Translations under genes and position numbers: made by a program
The notes under the pieces: model-generated
Told to the model about the DNA's origin: nothing
The model's database searches: none
Seen by the model: the letters and a program-made list of their open reading frames with translations, nothing else
Assembly (NCBI GenBank): GCA_001788495.1
Contig: MGCF01000010.1
Span: forward strand, 1-35,343
From: Candidatus Rokubacteria bacterium RIFCSPLOWO2_02_FULL_73_56
GTDB taxonomy: Bacteria; Methylomirabilota; Methylomirabilia; Rokubacteriales; CSP1-6
Length of the DNA: 35,343 bases
Reading direction: 5' to 3'
Part shown: positions 17,104 to 25,290 of the stretch, piece by piece
How the letters are laid out: the number at the start of each line of letters is the position of its first letter
Position numbering within the stretch: position 1 is the first letter of the stretch

Positions 17104-18282
17104 TCACACGCGCGCGGGCGCGGCGACCGCGGCGCGCAGGGCCAGGCAGAGCGGGATCGTCACCAGCACGACGAGGCCGATCACGACGAGCGTCGCCGCC
17201 GGGCCGACCGCGTCGCCGAGCACGCCGAACACGGACGGGGCGAGCGCCGAGGCGCCGATCGCGAGCGTGTAGTAGAGGCCGTAGGCGCGCGAGCGGCGGT
17301 CCACGGTCACGAGGTCCGCGACCGTGGCGTAGAGCACGGAGGACGTCCCGTTGAGCGCGATCCCGAGCGGCAGCAGGAGCGCGAGCGCGACTGGCAGCGG
17401 CGCCGCGACCACCGCCAGGATGCCGAGCGAGGTCGCCGCCTCGGTGAGCACGACCGTGCGGATCACGCCGACCCGCTCGGCGAGGAGCCCGCAGACGAAC
17501 TTGCCGACGGCGCCGCCCGCGAAGACGAGCGCGAGCGCCGTTCCCACGCCCGCGACCGTCGTCCCCTTCGCGAGCAGCACGAACGGCAGGAAGGTGAGCA
17601 GCGCCGTCCGTGTGCCGTTGTCGAGCATGCCGACGGCGGCCAGCGCCCGGAAGCCGCGCGGGTCCCGGATGCCCCAGCCCGCGCCGCCGGCCGCGGCGCG
17701 CTCGGCCGCCGAGGGCGTGCCCGCGCCGAGCCGCGCGAGGACCACGAGGATCAGGAGCGCGGCGAGGAGGCCGAGCGCGCCGTAGGCCGCCGCGGCGGTC
17801 CGCCAGCCGACCGCCGCCGCGCCGAGGGCCACCGCCGCCGGCACCGCGACCTTGCCGAGGTCGCCGGAGAAGTTGTAGGTCCCGAGCGCCGCCCGCCGGG
17901 GCCCGGTCTCGTAGGCCTTCGACACGAGCGACGACGAGAGCGGGTGCTGGACGCCCGAGCCGAGCCCGGCGGCCAGGAGCACGAGCAGCAGCGCGGCGAA
18001 GCCGCCCGCCGTCCCCGCGACGATGAAGGCGCCCGCCGTCACCGCCGTGCCCGCGGCGAGCAGCCGCCGCTCGCCCCGGCGCTCGGCGAGCAGCCCGGCG
18101 GGGACCTGGAAGAGGGCCATGCCGCCCGAGTACACGGTCCGCATGAAGCCCACCTGCGCGAACGTCAGGCCGAACTCGCCCGCCCAGACCGGCAGGAGGA
18201 CGTAGAGCACGTCGGAGAAGCCGTCGTGGACGAAGTGCGCGCCGCAGGCGGTCGCGAGCACGGCGCGCGGTCGTTTCGTCAC
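17104..18282 (-). CDS. MFS transporter, fosmidomycin-resistance-like
   Basis: This is a roughly 392-residue polytopic membrane protein. It begins TKRPRAVLATACGAHFVHDGFSDVLYVLLP, close to the first helix of the Fsr-like MFS group. The loop 2-3 motif is AGLLAERRGERRLLAAG, and about twelve hydrophobic stretches follow, with a repeat of the loop motif after the midpoint (CGLLAERVGVIRTVVL). It probably exports a small organic compound by proton antiport. I choose GTG at 18282, because an upstream in-frame extension would run into the divergent adenosyltransferase gene. No ribosome site precedes either candidate GTG (18282 or 18303), so the message may be leaderless. Confidence 0.82.
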   Translation of the reverse strand: MTKRPRAVLATACGAHFVHDGFSDVLYVLLPVWAGEFGLTFAQVGFMRTVYSGGMALFQVPAGLLAERRGERRLLAAGTAVTAGAFIVAGTAGGFAALLLVLLAAGLGSGVQHPLSSSLVSKAYETGPRRAALGTYNFSGDLGKVAVPAAVALGAAAVGWRTAAAAYGALGLLAALLILVVLARLGAGTPSAAERAAAGGAGWGIRDPRGFRALAAVGMLDNGTRTALLTFLPFVLLAKGTTVAGVGTALALVFAGGAVGKFVCGLLAERVGVIRTVVLTEAATSLGILAVVAAPLPVALALLLPLGIALNGTSSVLYATVADLVTVDRRSRAYGLYYTLAIGASALAPSVFGVLGDAVGPAATLVVIGLVVLVTIPLCLALRAAVAAPARV

Positions 18283-18288
18283 GTCGAG

Positions 18289-18294
18289 TAGAAT
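18289..18294 (+). promoter_or_regulatory. Possible -10 element for the cobalamin adenosyltransferase gene
   Basis: The 40-bp divergent gap contains TAGAAT, five of six matches to the sigma-70 -10 consensus in an otherwise very GC-rich region. It ends 28 bp before the plus-strand ATG. No good -35 lies at the right distance. The overlapping complement TATTCT (18290-18295) could serve the minus-strand MFS gene. Confidence 0.3.
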
Positions 18295-18322
18295 ACCGCA
18301 CACAGGGGAGGGGGGCCGGCGC

Positions 18323-18943
18323 ATGACGATCAGCATCACCCGCGTCTACACGCGCACCGGCGACCGCGGCGAGACCGCGCTGGTCGGCGGCCAGCGTGTC
18401 CCGAAGGACTCGCCGCGCATCGTCGCCTACGGCACGCTGGACGAGCTCAACGCCGTCGTCGGCCTCGCGCGCGTCTTCAACGCCGAGCGGCTCGCGAAGG
18501 GCCCGCACCACCGCTGGCTCGACGGCGTGCTGCGCACGATCCAGAACCAGCTTTTCGACCTCGGCGGCGAGCTGGCGACGCCGCCCGACGCGGCGTACGC
18601 GGGAATGTTCCGCGTCGGCGAGGGCGAGGTGCGCGCGCTCGAGGCGCTGATGGACCGCTGCCAGAAGGACCTGGTACCGCTCAAGTCGTTCATCCTGCCC
18701 GGCGGCGGACGCGTCCACGGCTTCCTGCACCAGGCGCGCACCGTGTGCCGCCGCGCCGAGCGCGAGATCCTCGCGCTCTCGCGCGTCGAGCCGATCGGCG
18801 AGTGGCCGCTGCGCTACGTCAACCGCCTGAGCGACGCGTTCTTCGTCCTCGGCCGCTGGGTCGGCAAGCGGCTCGGCGAGCGCGAGTACCTCTGGGAGCG
18901 CGGGCTCGCCGCCCACGCGCGGCCGCGCAAGAAGCGCGGGTGA
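18323..18943 (+). CDS. Cob(I)yrinic acid a,c-diamide adenosyltransferase, PduO type
   Basis: The 206-residue protein carries the PduO-type ATP:cob(I)alamin adenosyltransferase signatures. These are VYTRTGDRGETALVGGQRV at the N-terminus (ATP loop), GTLDELNAVVGLAR, the helical CRRAEREI segment and VNRLSDAFFVLGRW near the end. It attaches the 5'-deoxyadenosyl group of ATP to reduced corrinoid, making adenosylcobalamin in the cytoplasm. GGGGAGGGGG at 18305-18314 gives a strong ribosome site 8 nt before the ATG. No B12-dependent enzyme gene is in the window, so its client (for example a mutase) must be elsewhere. The next gene starts in a GTGA overlap with its stop. Confidence 0.93.
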   Translation: MTISITRVYTRTGDRGETALVGGQRVPKDSPRIVAYGTLDELNAVVGLARVFNAERLAKGPHHRWLDGVLRTIQNQLFDLGGELATPPDAAYAGMFRVGEGEVRALEALMDRCQKDLVPLKSFILPGGGRVHGFLHQARTVCRRAEREILALSRVEPIGEWPLRYVNRLSDAFFVLGRWVGKRLGEREYLWERGLAAHARPRKKRG

Positions 18944-19755
18944 GCTCCGCCGGGACGGCGCGCGCCCGGCGGCGGGCGACGCGGCTCGCGGCGGCGCTCG
19001 CGGTCTGCGCCGCGCTCGCCGCGTGCTCGCGGGAGGAGCCCGCGCCGCGCGCCGCCGCGCCCGTGGCGCCCGCGCCGGCGGTGGCGAGCGCGCCGCCGGC
19101 GCCCGCGCTCGCGCCGGCGCGGGCCTGGGCGCTCGGGACCTCGGCGCTGCTCACGGAGCGGAACCGGGAGCGGCACGACCTCCTGGCCGGCGGCCCGCGG
19201 ACCGAGGAGCGCGCCCGCGAGTGGCGCGAGAACCTGGTCGAGTGGTGGGGTGTCCGGAGCCGCGAGGACCTGCTGCAGACGCTCGAGTGGCTCGCCGCCG
19301 AGGGGCACCGCCGGGAGTTCGAGCGGCTGGGCGCCGAGCTCGCGCGGCTCGGCGACGACGAGATCAAGGCGCTCCTCGCGAGCCGCGGCTACGACGACGA
19401 GGCCACGCAGAAGGTCGAGGTCGTCACCCGCTGGTACGGCCGGCTCGGGGCGAAGAGCCTGCTCGGCTGGGACTACGCGCGCTACGTCGCGCTCTGCCGC
19501 TGGGGCGCCCTGGTCGGCTACCTGAGCGAGGAGGAGGCGTGGGCGCGCATCATGCCGGCGGCGCGCCGGCTGCAGCGCGCCTTCGGCTCGTGGCGCGAGC
19601 TCGGCGAGAACTACCTCATCGGGCGCCGGTTCTGGTCGCTTCGCGAGACGCGGGCGAGCGGGCGCCTCTACGAGGAGGCGTACCGGAGGCTCCTCGAGGA
19701 CCCGCAGAGCCCGTGGACCCGCTACGCCTGGGACACCAGCCTGGAGGAGGGCTGA
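18940..19755 (+). CDS. DUF1266-domain lipoprotein
   Basis: The 271-residue protein has a basic N-terminus (RARRR), a hydrophobic stretch and a lipobox LAAC, so it is predicted to be lipidated at the cysteine near residue 28. An Ala/Pro-rich linker of about 35 residues follows, then a mostly helical domain. Its centre (GWDYARYVALCRWGALVGYL, EEAWARIMPAARRLQ, FGSWRELGENYLIGRRFW) matches the DUF1266 pattern of Trp/Asp-Arg, GYL and SW-GR-FW motifs. The function of that domain is not known. GTG 18940 overlaps the adenosyltransferase stop, so the two are co-translated. The gene ends 15 bp from a convergent kinase gene. A lipoprotein form of this domain is worth noting, since the relatives I know of have no export signal. 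Confidence 0.75.
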   Translation: MSSAGTARARRRATRLAAALAVCAALAACSREEPAPRAAAPVAPAPAVASAPPAPALAPARAWALGTSALLTERNRERHDLLAGGPRTEERAREWRENLVEWWGVRSREDLLQTLEWLAAEGHRREFERLGAELARLGDDEIKALLASRGYDDEATQKVEVVTRWYGRLGAKSLLGWDYARYVALCRWGALVGYLSEEEAWARIMPAARRLQRAFGSWRELGENYLIGRRFWSLRETRASGRLYEEAYRRLLEDPQSPWTRYAWDTSLEEG

Positions 19756-19770
19756 CGGCGATCCCGCGCG

Positions 19771-22700
19771 TCACGCCCCTGCGCCGGGCGTCGCCGGGCC
19801 GTCGAGCACGCGGCGCAGGGCGCCGAGGAGCGCCTCCGGCGTGAACGGCTTCGGCAGGAGGACGATGTCGGGGTCGAGCACGCCGTGGTGGCCGAGGGCG
19901 TCGTCGGTGTAGCCCGACATGTAGACCACCCGCGTCCGGGGCGAGAGCCCGGCGACCTGCCGGGCCAGGTCGCGCCCGCTCATCCCGCCGGGCATCACGA
20001 CGTCGGTGAGCAGGAGGTCGATCGGCTCGAGGTGCTCCCGGAGGACGGCCAGCGCCCCCGCGCCGTCGGCGGCCTCGAGCACCGTGTAGCCGTTCATCTC
20101 GAGGATCTCGCGCGCCAGCTCACGGACCTCGTCCTCGTCCTCGACGAGCAGGACCGTCTCGGAGCCGCGTGGCGCCGTCGGCTCGCTCCGCTCCTGCGTG
20201 GCCATGTCCTCGGCTCCCTCCGCCCGCGGCAGGTAGATCGTGAAGGTCGTGCCCGCTCCAGGCGCGCTCGCCACCGTGAGATACCCGTTGTGCTGCCTGA
20301 CGATACCGTACACCGTGGACAGGCCGAGGCCCGTGCCCCGGCCCGGCTCCTTGGTCGTGAAGAACGGCTCGAAGATCCGGGCCTGCACCTCGTCGCTCAT
20401 CCCGACGCCGGTGTCGCTGACCGAGAGCGCCACGTGCGCGCCCGGCACCGCGCCGGGGTGCTGGCGGGCGAACGCCTCGTCCAGCGCGACGATGGCCGTG
20501 TCGATCGTGAGCCGCCCGCCGCGCGGCATCGCGTCGCGCGCGTTGACGGCCAGGTTCATCAGGACCTGCTCGAGCTGGGTCGGGTCGGCCGTCACACGGT
20601 CGTGCTCCGCGTCCGTGACGAGCACGAGGTCGACGTCCTCGCCGAGGAGCCGGCGGAACAGCGTGGCGGAGTCCTGCACGAGCGCGTTCAGGCCGAGGAT
20701 CCTGGGCTGCAGGACCTGCTTGCGGCTGAACGCCAGGAGCTGGCTGATCAGCGCCGCCGCCCGGCGCGTCGTCTGGCGGATGATCTCGACGTCCCGCTGC
20801 GAGCCGTCCGCGGGCGCCAGGCGCTTCTTCAAGATTTCGCAGCGGCCGTGCACGATCGTCAGCAGGTTGTTGAAGTCGTGGGCCATGCCGCCCGCGAGCC
20901 GCCCGATCGCCTCCATCTTCTGGGACTGCAGCAGCTCTTCCTTGGTCTGGGACACCGTCGTGTAGGCCTGCTCGAGCTCGTGGAAGAGCCGCGCGTTCTC
21001 GAGCGCCGTCGCCGCCTGCGAGGCCAGGGCCGTCGCGATCGCCTGGTCCTCCTTCGAGAACCCCCGCTCCCGGCGCGTCCCGATGCTGAGCACGCCGATC
21101 ACGCGGTCGCCCATCTTGACGGGAACGCCGAGCCACGCCCGGTGGCCGAGCCTGAGGACCTGCGCGCGGTGAGCCGCGAGCAGCCGGGGATCGGTGGCCA
21201 CGTCGTTCAGCAGCAGCGGCGCGCCGGTCGCCGCGACGATCCCGCTCAGACTCTCGCCCATCCGGAGGCGCGGCGTCGACATCAGCTCGCCCGCGTCGCC
21301 CCAGGTGCCGGCCAGGACCAGCTCGTCGCCGTCGACGAGCCGGACGCCGACGGACTCGGACCCGAGGACCCGGCCGCACGCCTCGGCGACCGCCGCGAGG
21401 GCCGACTGCACGGCCTGGATCTTGGACAGCTCGTGACTCACGTCGAGCAACCCCTCGAGCCGCGCCTGGTGGGTCCGGAGGGTCTGCAGGAGCTGGCCGT
21501 TGCGGATCGCGATCGCGGCGTGCTCGGCGAGGCCGACGAGCATCGCCTCGTCGCGGTCGGTGAACGGGCGCGCCTGCTGCCGGTCCACGTACAGGAGCCC
21601 CTCGACCCGCTCGTCGCCCAGGATCGGCACCACCATCTGCGCCACGTGGCCGCTGGCGCGCGCCAGGCCGCGGTAGTCGTCGGTGATCCGCGGGTCGGTC
21701 GCGTGGTTCTCGGTCCGGAAGGGGCAGCCCGTGACGAGGACCCGGCCCCCGGCGCCCCGGCCCGGCTCGACGCGGAGGTGGCGGGCGTCGCCGAGCGGCG
21801 TGCCCGCGCGGTGGCGCGGTGTCGCCGCCTCGCCGCCCGGCTCGCGGAGCATGATGGTCGCGCCGTCGGCCTGGGCCAGCTCGCGGGCGCGCTCGGCCAG
21901 GAGCTCGAGGATCGTGTCGAGCTCGAGCGAGGCGTTGATCTGGCGGCTGAGCTCGGCGCCGACCTCCGCCTCCCGCCGCCGCCGCTCGGCGTCCTCGAAC
22001 AGGCGCGCGTTCTCGAGGGCGAGCGCCGCCTGGCCGGCGAAGGTCTGCAGGCGCGCGATCTCGCTGTCGGAAAAGGTCCGCGCGCTGCGGTCCGAGATCG
22101 TCAGGGCGCCGAGCGTCCTGCCCTTCGTGCGCACCGGCACGGCCAGGATCGCGCGGTTGCCCGACTCCACGACGCGCTGGCGCAGGTCCTCGTTCAGCTC
22201 GACGCCCGGCGCCGCGAGGACGTCACGGCACTGGACCGGCTGCCCGAGGGCGACGGCGCGTCCGGCGACCCCGATGCCGGGCGGCAGGGTGTGTCCGGGG
22301 TGGAACCGGCCGTCCGAGTCGCCTTCGTACGCGGTCACGACGAGGGAGCCGTCCGGCTGGAGCAGGCGCAGGCCGGCCGCGGTAACCCCGAAGAGGTCGC
22401 GCACGCGCTCGACGACGTGCCGGACCACGGAGGACACCTCGAGGGTGCCGGTCAGGCTCTGGGCGGCGAGCGCGAGCTCCTCGGCCTTCTCACGCTCGCG
22501 CTCGGTCTCCCGGTGCAGGCGCGCGTTCTCGAGCGCGATCGCGGCCTGGTCGGCGAACGTCTGCGCGAGCCGGACCTCGTCGGCGCCGAAGCGGCGGCCC
22601 TCCGCGTCGCCGATGGAGATCGCGCCGATCACCGTGCCCTTGAAGAGGAGCGGCACCGCGAGGACCGAGCGGTAGCCCCGGCGCTCGACCTGCGCGCGCA

Positions 22701-23541
22701 GGGCGGGGGGCAGCGTGATGCGGGGATCGGCCAGGATGTTCGGCGTGGCGACCGGCCCGCCCTCGCGCACGGCGAGGCCCATCACGCCGGTCCCCTCGGG
22801 AAACGCCTCCTCGAGCGGCAGCGCGTGCCCCGAGCGGGCGCGGACGGCGAGGGCCCGGGACTCGGGATCGAGGCGGCAGACGACGGCCGCCGAGGCGCCG
22901 AGCAGCGCCCGGAGGCTCTCCGCGATGCGCTGCGCGACGTCCTCCGGGTCGAGCGACTGGACGAACAGGCGCCCGACCTCCGCGAGGGCCTCGGCCTCGC
23001 GCCGCCGCGCCTCGCTCGCGGCGAACAGCCGGGCGTTCTTGATCGCCACCGCGGCCTGCGCCACGAAGGCGTCCAGGAGGTCACGGTCCTCGCCCGTGAA
23101 GCGGAACGGGCGCTCGCCGAACATCGCCAGGACACCGAGGAGCGTGTCCTCGTGGACGATCGGCATCGCGTACGCGGCGCGGAGGTCATGGGCGCGGAAC
23201 CAGTCGTGCTCCACGACCCGCCGGTCGCTCGAGAGCTCCTCGATCTCGAGGGGGCGGCGGTGGACGGCGACCCAGCCGACGCCGCCCTCGGCGTAGCGCA
23301 GCGTCCGTGTCGGGAGATCCGCGCCGATCGTGTCGTCCGAGAAGGCGTGCAGGGCGAGGGTCCGGCTCTCCTCGTCGGCCACCCAGAGCGAGACGATCTT
23401 GGCCTCGGTCAGCTCGACCGCGGCCAGCGCGATCTCGCGCAGGATCCCGTCCCCGTCGAGGGACGAGGACAGGACCCGGCTGAGCCGGGCCAGCGTCCGG
23501 AGGCGGTCCACCTGGGGCGCACCGAGCAGCCCGGCCGTCAC
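19771..23541 (-). CDS. Hybrid sensor histidine kinase with five GAF domains and C-terminal receiver
   Basis: This is a 1256-residue soluble kinase. Five GAF modules occupy roughly 27-172, 200-342, 368-513, 540-685 and 712-853. All but the fourth end in the repeated helix ALENARLF or a close variant, with coiled linkers between modules. HisKA has H888 in GRLAGGMAHDFNNLL. HATPase has N1000 (NLAVNARDAM), DTGVGM and GTGLGLSTVYGIV. The receiver has E1134/D1135, phospho-acceptor D1180 and K1231. No transmembrane segment is present, so it senses cytoplasmic ligands or gets input from a partner. GTG 23541 overlaps the stop of the upstream membrane-protein gene as GTGA, which fixes the start. Its output partner is probably the sigma-54 regulator encoded just upstream on the same strand, but phosphate may also stop at its own receiver. 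Confidence 0.92.
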   Translation of the reverse strand: MTAGLLGAPQVDRLRTLARLSRVLSSSLDGDGILREIALAAVELTEAKIVSLWVADEESRTLALHAFSDDTIGADLPTRTLRYAEGGVGWVAVHRRPLEIEELSSDRRVVEHDWFRAHDLRAAYAMPIVHEDTLLGVLAMFGERPFRFTGEDRDLLDAFVAQAAVAIKNARLFAASEARRREAEALAEVGRLFVQSLDPEDVAQRIAESLRALLGASAAVVCRLDPESRALAVRARSGHALPLEEAFPEGTGVMGLAVREGGPVATPNILADPRITLPPALRAQVERRGYRSVLAVPLLFKGTVIGAISIGDAEGRRFGADEVRLAQTFADQAAIALENARLHRETEREREKAEELALAAQSLTGTLEVSSVVRHVVERVRDLFGVTAAGLRLLQPDGSLVVTAYEGDSDGRFHPGHTLPPGIGVAGRAVALGQPVQCRDVLAAPGVELNEDLRQRVVESGNRAILAVPVRTKGRTLGALTISDRSARTFSDSEIARLQTFAGQAALALENARLFEDAERRRREAEVGAELSRQINASLELDTILELLAERARELAQADGATIMLREPGGEAATPRHRAGTPLGDARHLRVEPGRGAGGRVLVTGCPFRTENHATDPRITDDYRGLARASGHVAQMVVPILGDERVEGLLYVDRQQARPFTDRDEAMLVGLAEHAAIAIRNGQLLQTLRTHQARLEGLLDVSHELSKIQAVQSALAAVAEACGRVLGSESVGVRLVDGDELVLAGTWGDAGELMSTPRLRMGESLSGIVAATGAPLLLNDVATDPRLLAAHRAQVLRLGHRAWLGVPVKMGDRVIGVLSIGTRRERGFSKEDQAIATALASQAATALENARLFHELEQAYTTVSQTKEELLQSQKMEAIGRLAGGMAHDFNNLLTIVHGRCEILKKRLAPADGSQRDVEIIRQTTRRAAALISQLLAFSRKQVLQPRILGLNALVQDSATLFRRLLGEDVDLVLVTDAEHDRVTADPTQLEQVLMNLAVNARDAMPRGGRLTIDTAIVALDEAFARQHPGAVPGAHVALSVSDTGVGMSDEVQARIFEPFFTTKEPGRGTGLGLSTVYGIVRQHNGYLTVASAPGAGTTFTIYLPRAEGAEDMATQERSEPTAPRGSETVLLVEDEDEVRELAREILEMNGYTVLEAADGAGALAVLREHLEPIDLLLTDVVMPGGMSGRDLARQVAGLSPRTRVVYMSGYTDDALGHHGVLDPDIVLLPKPFTPEALLGALRRVLDGPATPGAGA

Positions 23542-23753
23542 CGCGTGGACCCCCGACCGGGGCGCTCGTGGTCGAGCGCGCCGCGGACCGGGCGCCGTGC
23601 CGGGGCGGTCGTGAGCAACCCGAGCGTGAGCACGCAGGCGACGGTCACGAGGAGCAGGGCAAGCCCTTCGGGAACCACCGCGCCCGCCGCCGCCACCGTC
23701 AGGCACGCCAGCAGGATGGCGGCCACGACGAGGTGCTGGCTTCTGAGATTCAC
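23538..23753 (-). CDS. Small two-helix membrane protein of unknown function
   Basis: This is a 71-residue protein with two hydrophobic segments (about 9-25, LVVAAILLACLTVAAAG, and 28-47, PEGLALLLVTVACVLTLGLL) joined by a very short turn and followed by a basic tail (APARRPVRGALDHERPGRG). I choose GTG 23753 because GGGAGGAG lies 3-5 nt upstream on the minus strand and because the sigma-54 promoter predicts a transcript start near 23785. The in-frame ATG at 23780 would leave almost no leader. Its stop overlaps the kinase start by 4 nt, so it is translationally coupled to a kinase that has no membrane segment of its own. I infer a role in anchoring or signalling to that kinase. I recognise no family. 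Confidence 0.65.
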   Translation of the reverse strand: MNLRSQHLVVAAILLACLTVAAAGAVVPEGLALLLVTVACVLTLGLLTTAPARRPVRGALDHERPGRGSTR

Positions 23754-23795
23754 GTGCTCCTCCCGGCTCGGCGTCTCCATCGTACGAACCCGTAG

Positions 23796-23811
23796 AGCAG
23801 CTTCGGTGCCA
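23796..23811 (-). promoter_or_regulatory. Sigma-54 (-24/-12) promoter for the membrane-protein/kinase pair
   Basis: Read on the minus strand the site is TGGCACCGAAGCTGCT. It matches the consensus TGGCACG-N4-TTGCW except at two positions, and keeps the invariant GG and GC exactly 10 nt apart. The predicted start is near 23785, giving a leader of about 32 nt with a good ribosome site before GTG 23753. The gene on the other side of this gap encodes a sigma-54 activator. Confidence 0.62.
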
Positions 23812-23900
23812 GGATGCGGACGGCGAGCAAATTGCCTTGGCGAACGCGGGATTACGGCCATGCGGGGGCCGCCCTCGCGGGGGAGCGGCGGCGCGGGCTC

Positions 23901-23912
23901 GTCAGAACTGAC
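23901..23912 (-). promoter_or_regulatory. Candidate enhancer (upstream activator) site
   Basis: GTCAGAACTGAC is a perfect inverted repeat of 5-bp arms around AA. A third half-site, CTGAC, follows at 23921-23925. The centre is about 120 bp upstream of the start predicted from the sigma-54 promoter, the usual distance for enhancer-binding proteins. The arms are too short and the spacer too small for a terminator. Binding by the neighbouring regulator is inference. Confidence 0.42.
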
Positions 23913-23929
23913 AGACGGGACTGACCGGC

Positions 23930-25288
23930 CTAGGTGATCCGGTACCGCTTGAGGCGGCGGTAGAGCGTGCGGATGGTCAGGCCCAGGGCGCGGGCGGTCT
24001 CGTCCTTGTTGTTCCGGAACCGCGCGAGCGCCCGGACGATGAGCGCGTGCTCGGCCTCGTCGAGCGTGGGGATGGGCTCCTCCGGCGGCGCCGCGGCGGT
24101 GGCCGCCGCCGGGCTCCCGGGCCCGAGCGCCGGGAGGTCGGCGAGCGTGATCTCGCCGCGCGCGCCGAAGGCGTACGCGCGCTCGAGGAAGTTCTCCAGC
24201 TCGCGCACGTTGCCGGGGAAGTCGTAGGCCATGAGCCGGGCCAGCGCCTCGCGGGTGATGCCCGTCACGTCGCGGTGAAAGCGCTCGTTGAGCTGCCGGA
24301 TGAAGCAGGTGACCAGCGCCGGGATCTCGCCGAGGCGCTCCCGGAGCGGCGGCATCGTGACGCGCACGACGTTGAGCCGGTAGAAGAGATCCTGGCGGAA
24401 GTCGCCGTGCGCGATGGCGGCCTCCAGGTCCCGGTTGGTGGCGGCGATGACGCGGATGTCCACCGAGTGCGTCTTGGTCGAGCCGACCGGCCGGATCTCC
24501 TTCTCCTGCAGCACGCGCAAGAGCTTGGCCTGGAGCGCCGGCGTCAGCTCGGCCACCTCGTCGAGGAACAGCGAGCCCCCGTGGGCGGAGCGGACGAGGC
24601 CGAGCGCGTCCGCCACCGCGCCGGAGAAGGCGCCGCGCACGTGGCCGAAGAACTCGGACTCCATGAGCTCGTCGGGGATCGCGCTGCAGTTGACCGGCAC
24701 GAACGGCTTCCTGGCCCGGGACGACGCCCGGTGGATCGCCGCGGCGACGAGCTCCTTGCCCGTGCCGCTCTCGCCCTCGATCAGCACCGGCGAGTCCGAG
24801 TCCGCGACGCGCGCGATGACGTCCTTGATCTGCAGCATCGCCGGCGAGGCGCCCACGAGCTCCTTGACGGTGAGCTGCTCACCGAGCTCCCGGCGGAGCG
24901 CGCTCAGCTCGCGGGAGAGGAACCGCTTCTCGACCACCTGGCTCATCAGGTGCTGCAGCTCGTCGAGGTTCAGCGGCTTGACGAGGTAGTCGTACGCGCC
25001 CGACTTCAGCGCCTGCACGGCCGTCGTGACCATGGGGTCGCCGGTCATCATCACGACCTCGATCGTCGGGTCGTGGTGCTTGATCTGCTCGAGGAGCTGG
25101 AGCCCGTCCATGCCGGGCATCCAGATGTCCACGAGCGCCGCGTCGAAGAGACGGTGCTGGACGAGCGCGACCGCCTCGACGCCGTCCGCCGCCGGGACGA
25201 TCTCGTAGCCCCACTGGGCGAGGGCGTCGGCCAGCAGCCCCCGGATGTCGGGGTCGTCGTCGACGACGAGGACGCGCGGGCGGTCCAC
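23930..25288 (-). CDS. Sigma-54-dependent response regulator (NtrC family)
   Basis: The 452-residue protein has three domains. The receiver (1-120) has DDD at 10-12, phospho-acceptor D54 in [10 protein letters not shown] and K104. The AAA+ domain (about 143-370) has Walker A GESGTGKE at 172-179, GAFSGA at 219-224 and a Walker B ending in SLFLDE. The Fis-type DNA-binding helix-turn-helix (about 410-452) ends in [18 protein letters not shown]. The sigma-54-contacting loop is GAFSGA rather than GAFTGA, a conservative change. It activates -24/-12 promoters by ATP hydrolysis. GTG 25288 starts 2 nt after the stop of the hydrolase gene, so it is probably coupled to it. The likely kinase partner is the hybrid kinase downstream, and a likely target is the promoter in the gap between them. 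Confidence 0.93.
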   Translation of the reverse strand: MDRPRVLVVDDDPDIRGLLADALAQWGYEIVPAADGVEAVALVQHRLFDAALVDIWMPGMDGLQLLEQIKHHDPTIEVVMMTGDPMVTTAVQALKSGAYDYLVKPLNLDELQHLMSQVVEKRFLSRELSALRRELGEQLTVKELVGASPAMLQIKDVIARVADSDSPVLIEGESGTGKELVAAAIHRASSRARKPFVPVNCSAIPDELMESEFFGHVRGAFSGAVADALGLVRSAHGGSLFLDEVAELTPALQAKLLRVLQEKEIRPVGSTKTHSVDIRVIAATNRDLEAAIAHGDFRQDLFYRLNVVRVTMPPLRERLGEIPALVTCFIRQLNERFHRDVTGITREALARLMAYDFPGNVRELENFLERAYAFGARGEITLADLPALGPGSPAAATAAAPPEEPIPTLDEAEHALIVRALARFRNNKDETARALGLTIRTLYRRLKRYRIT

Positions 25289-25290
25289 GG

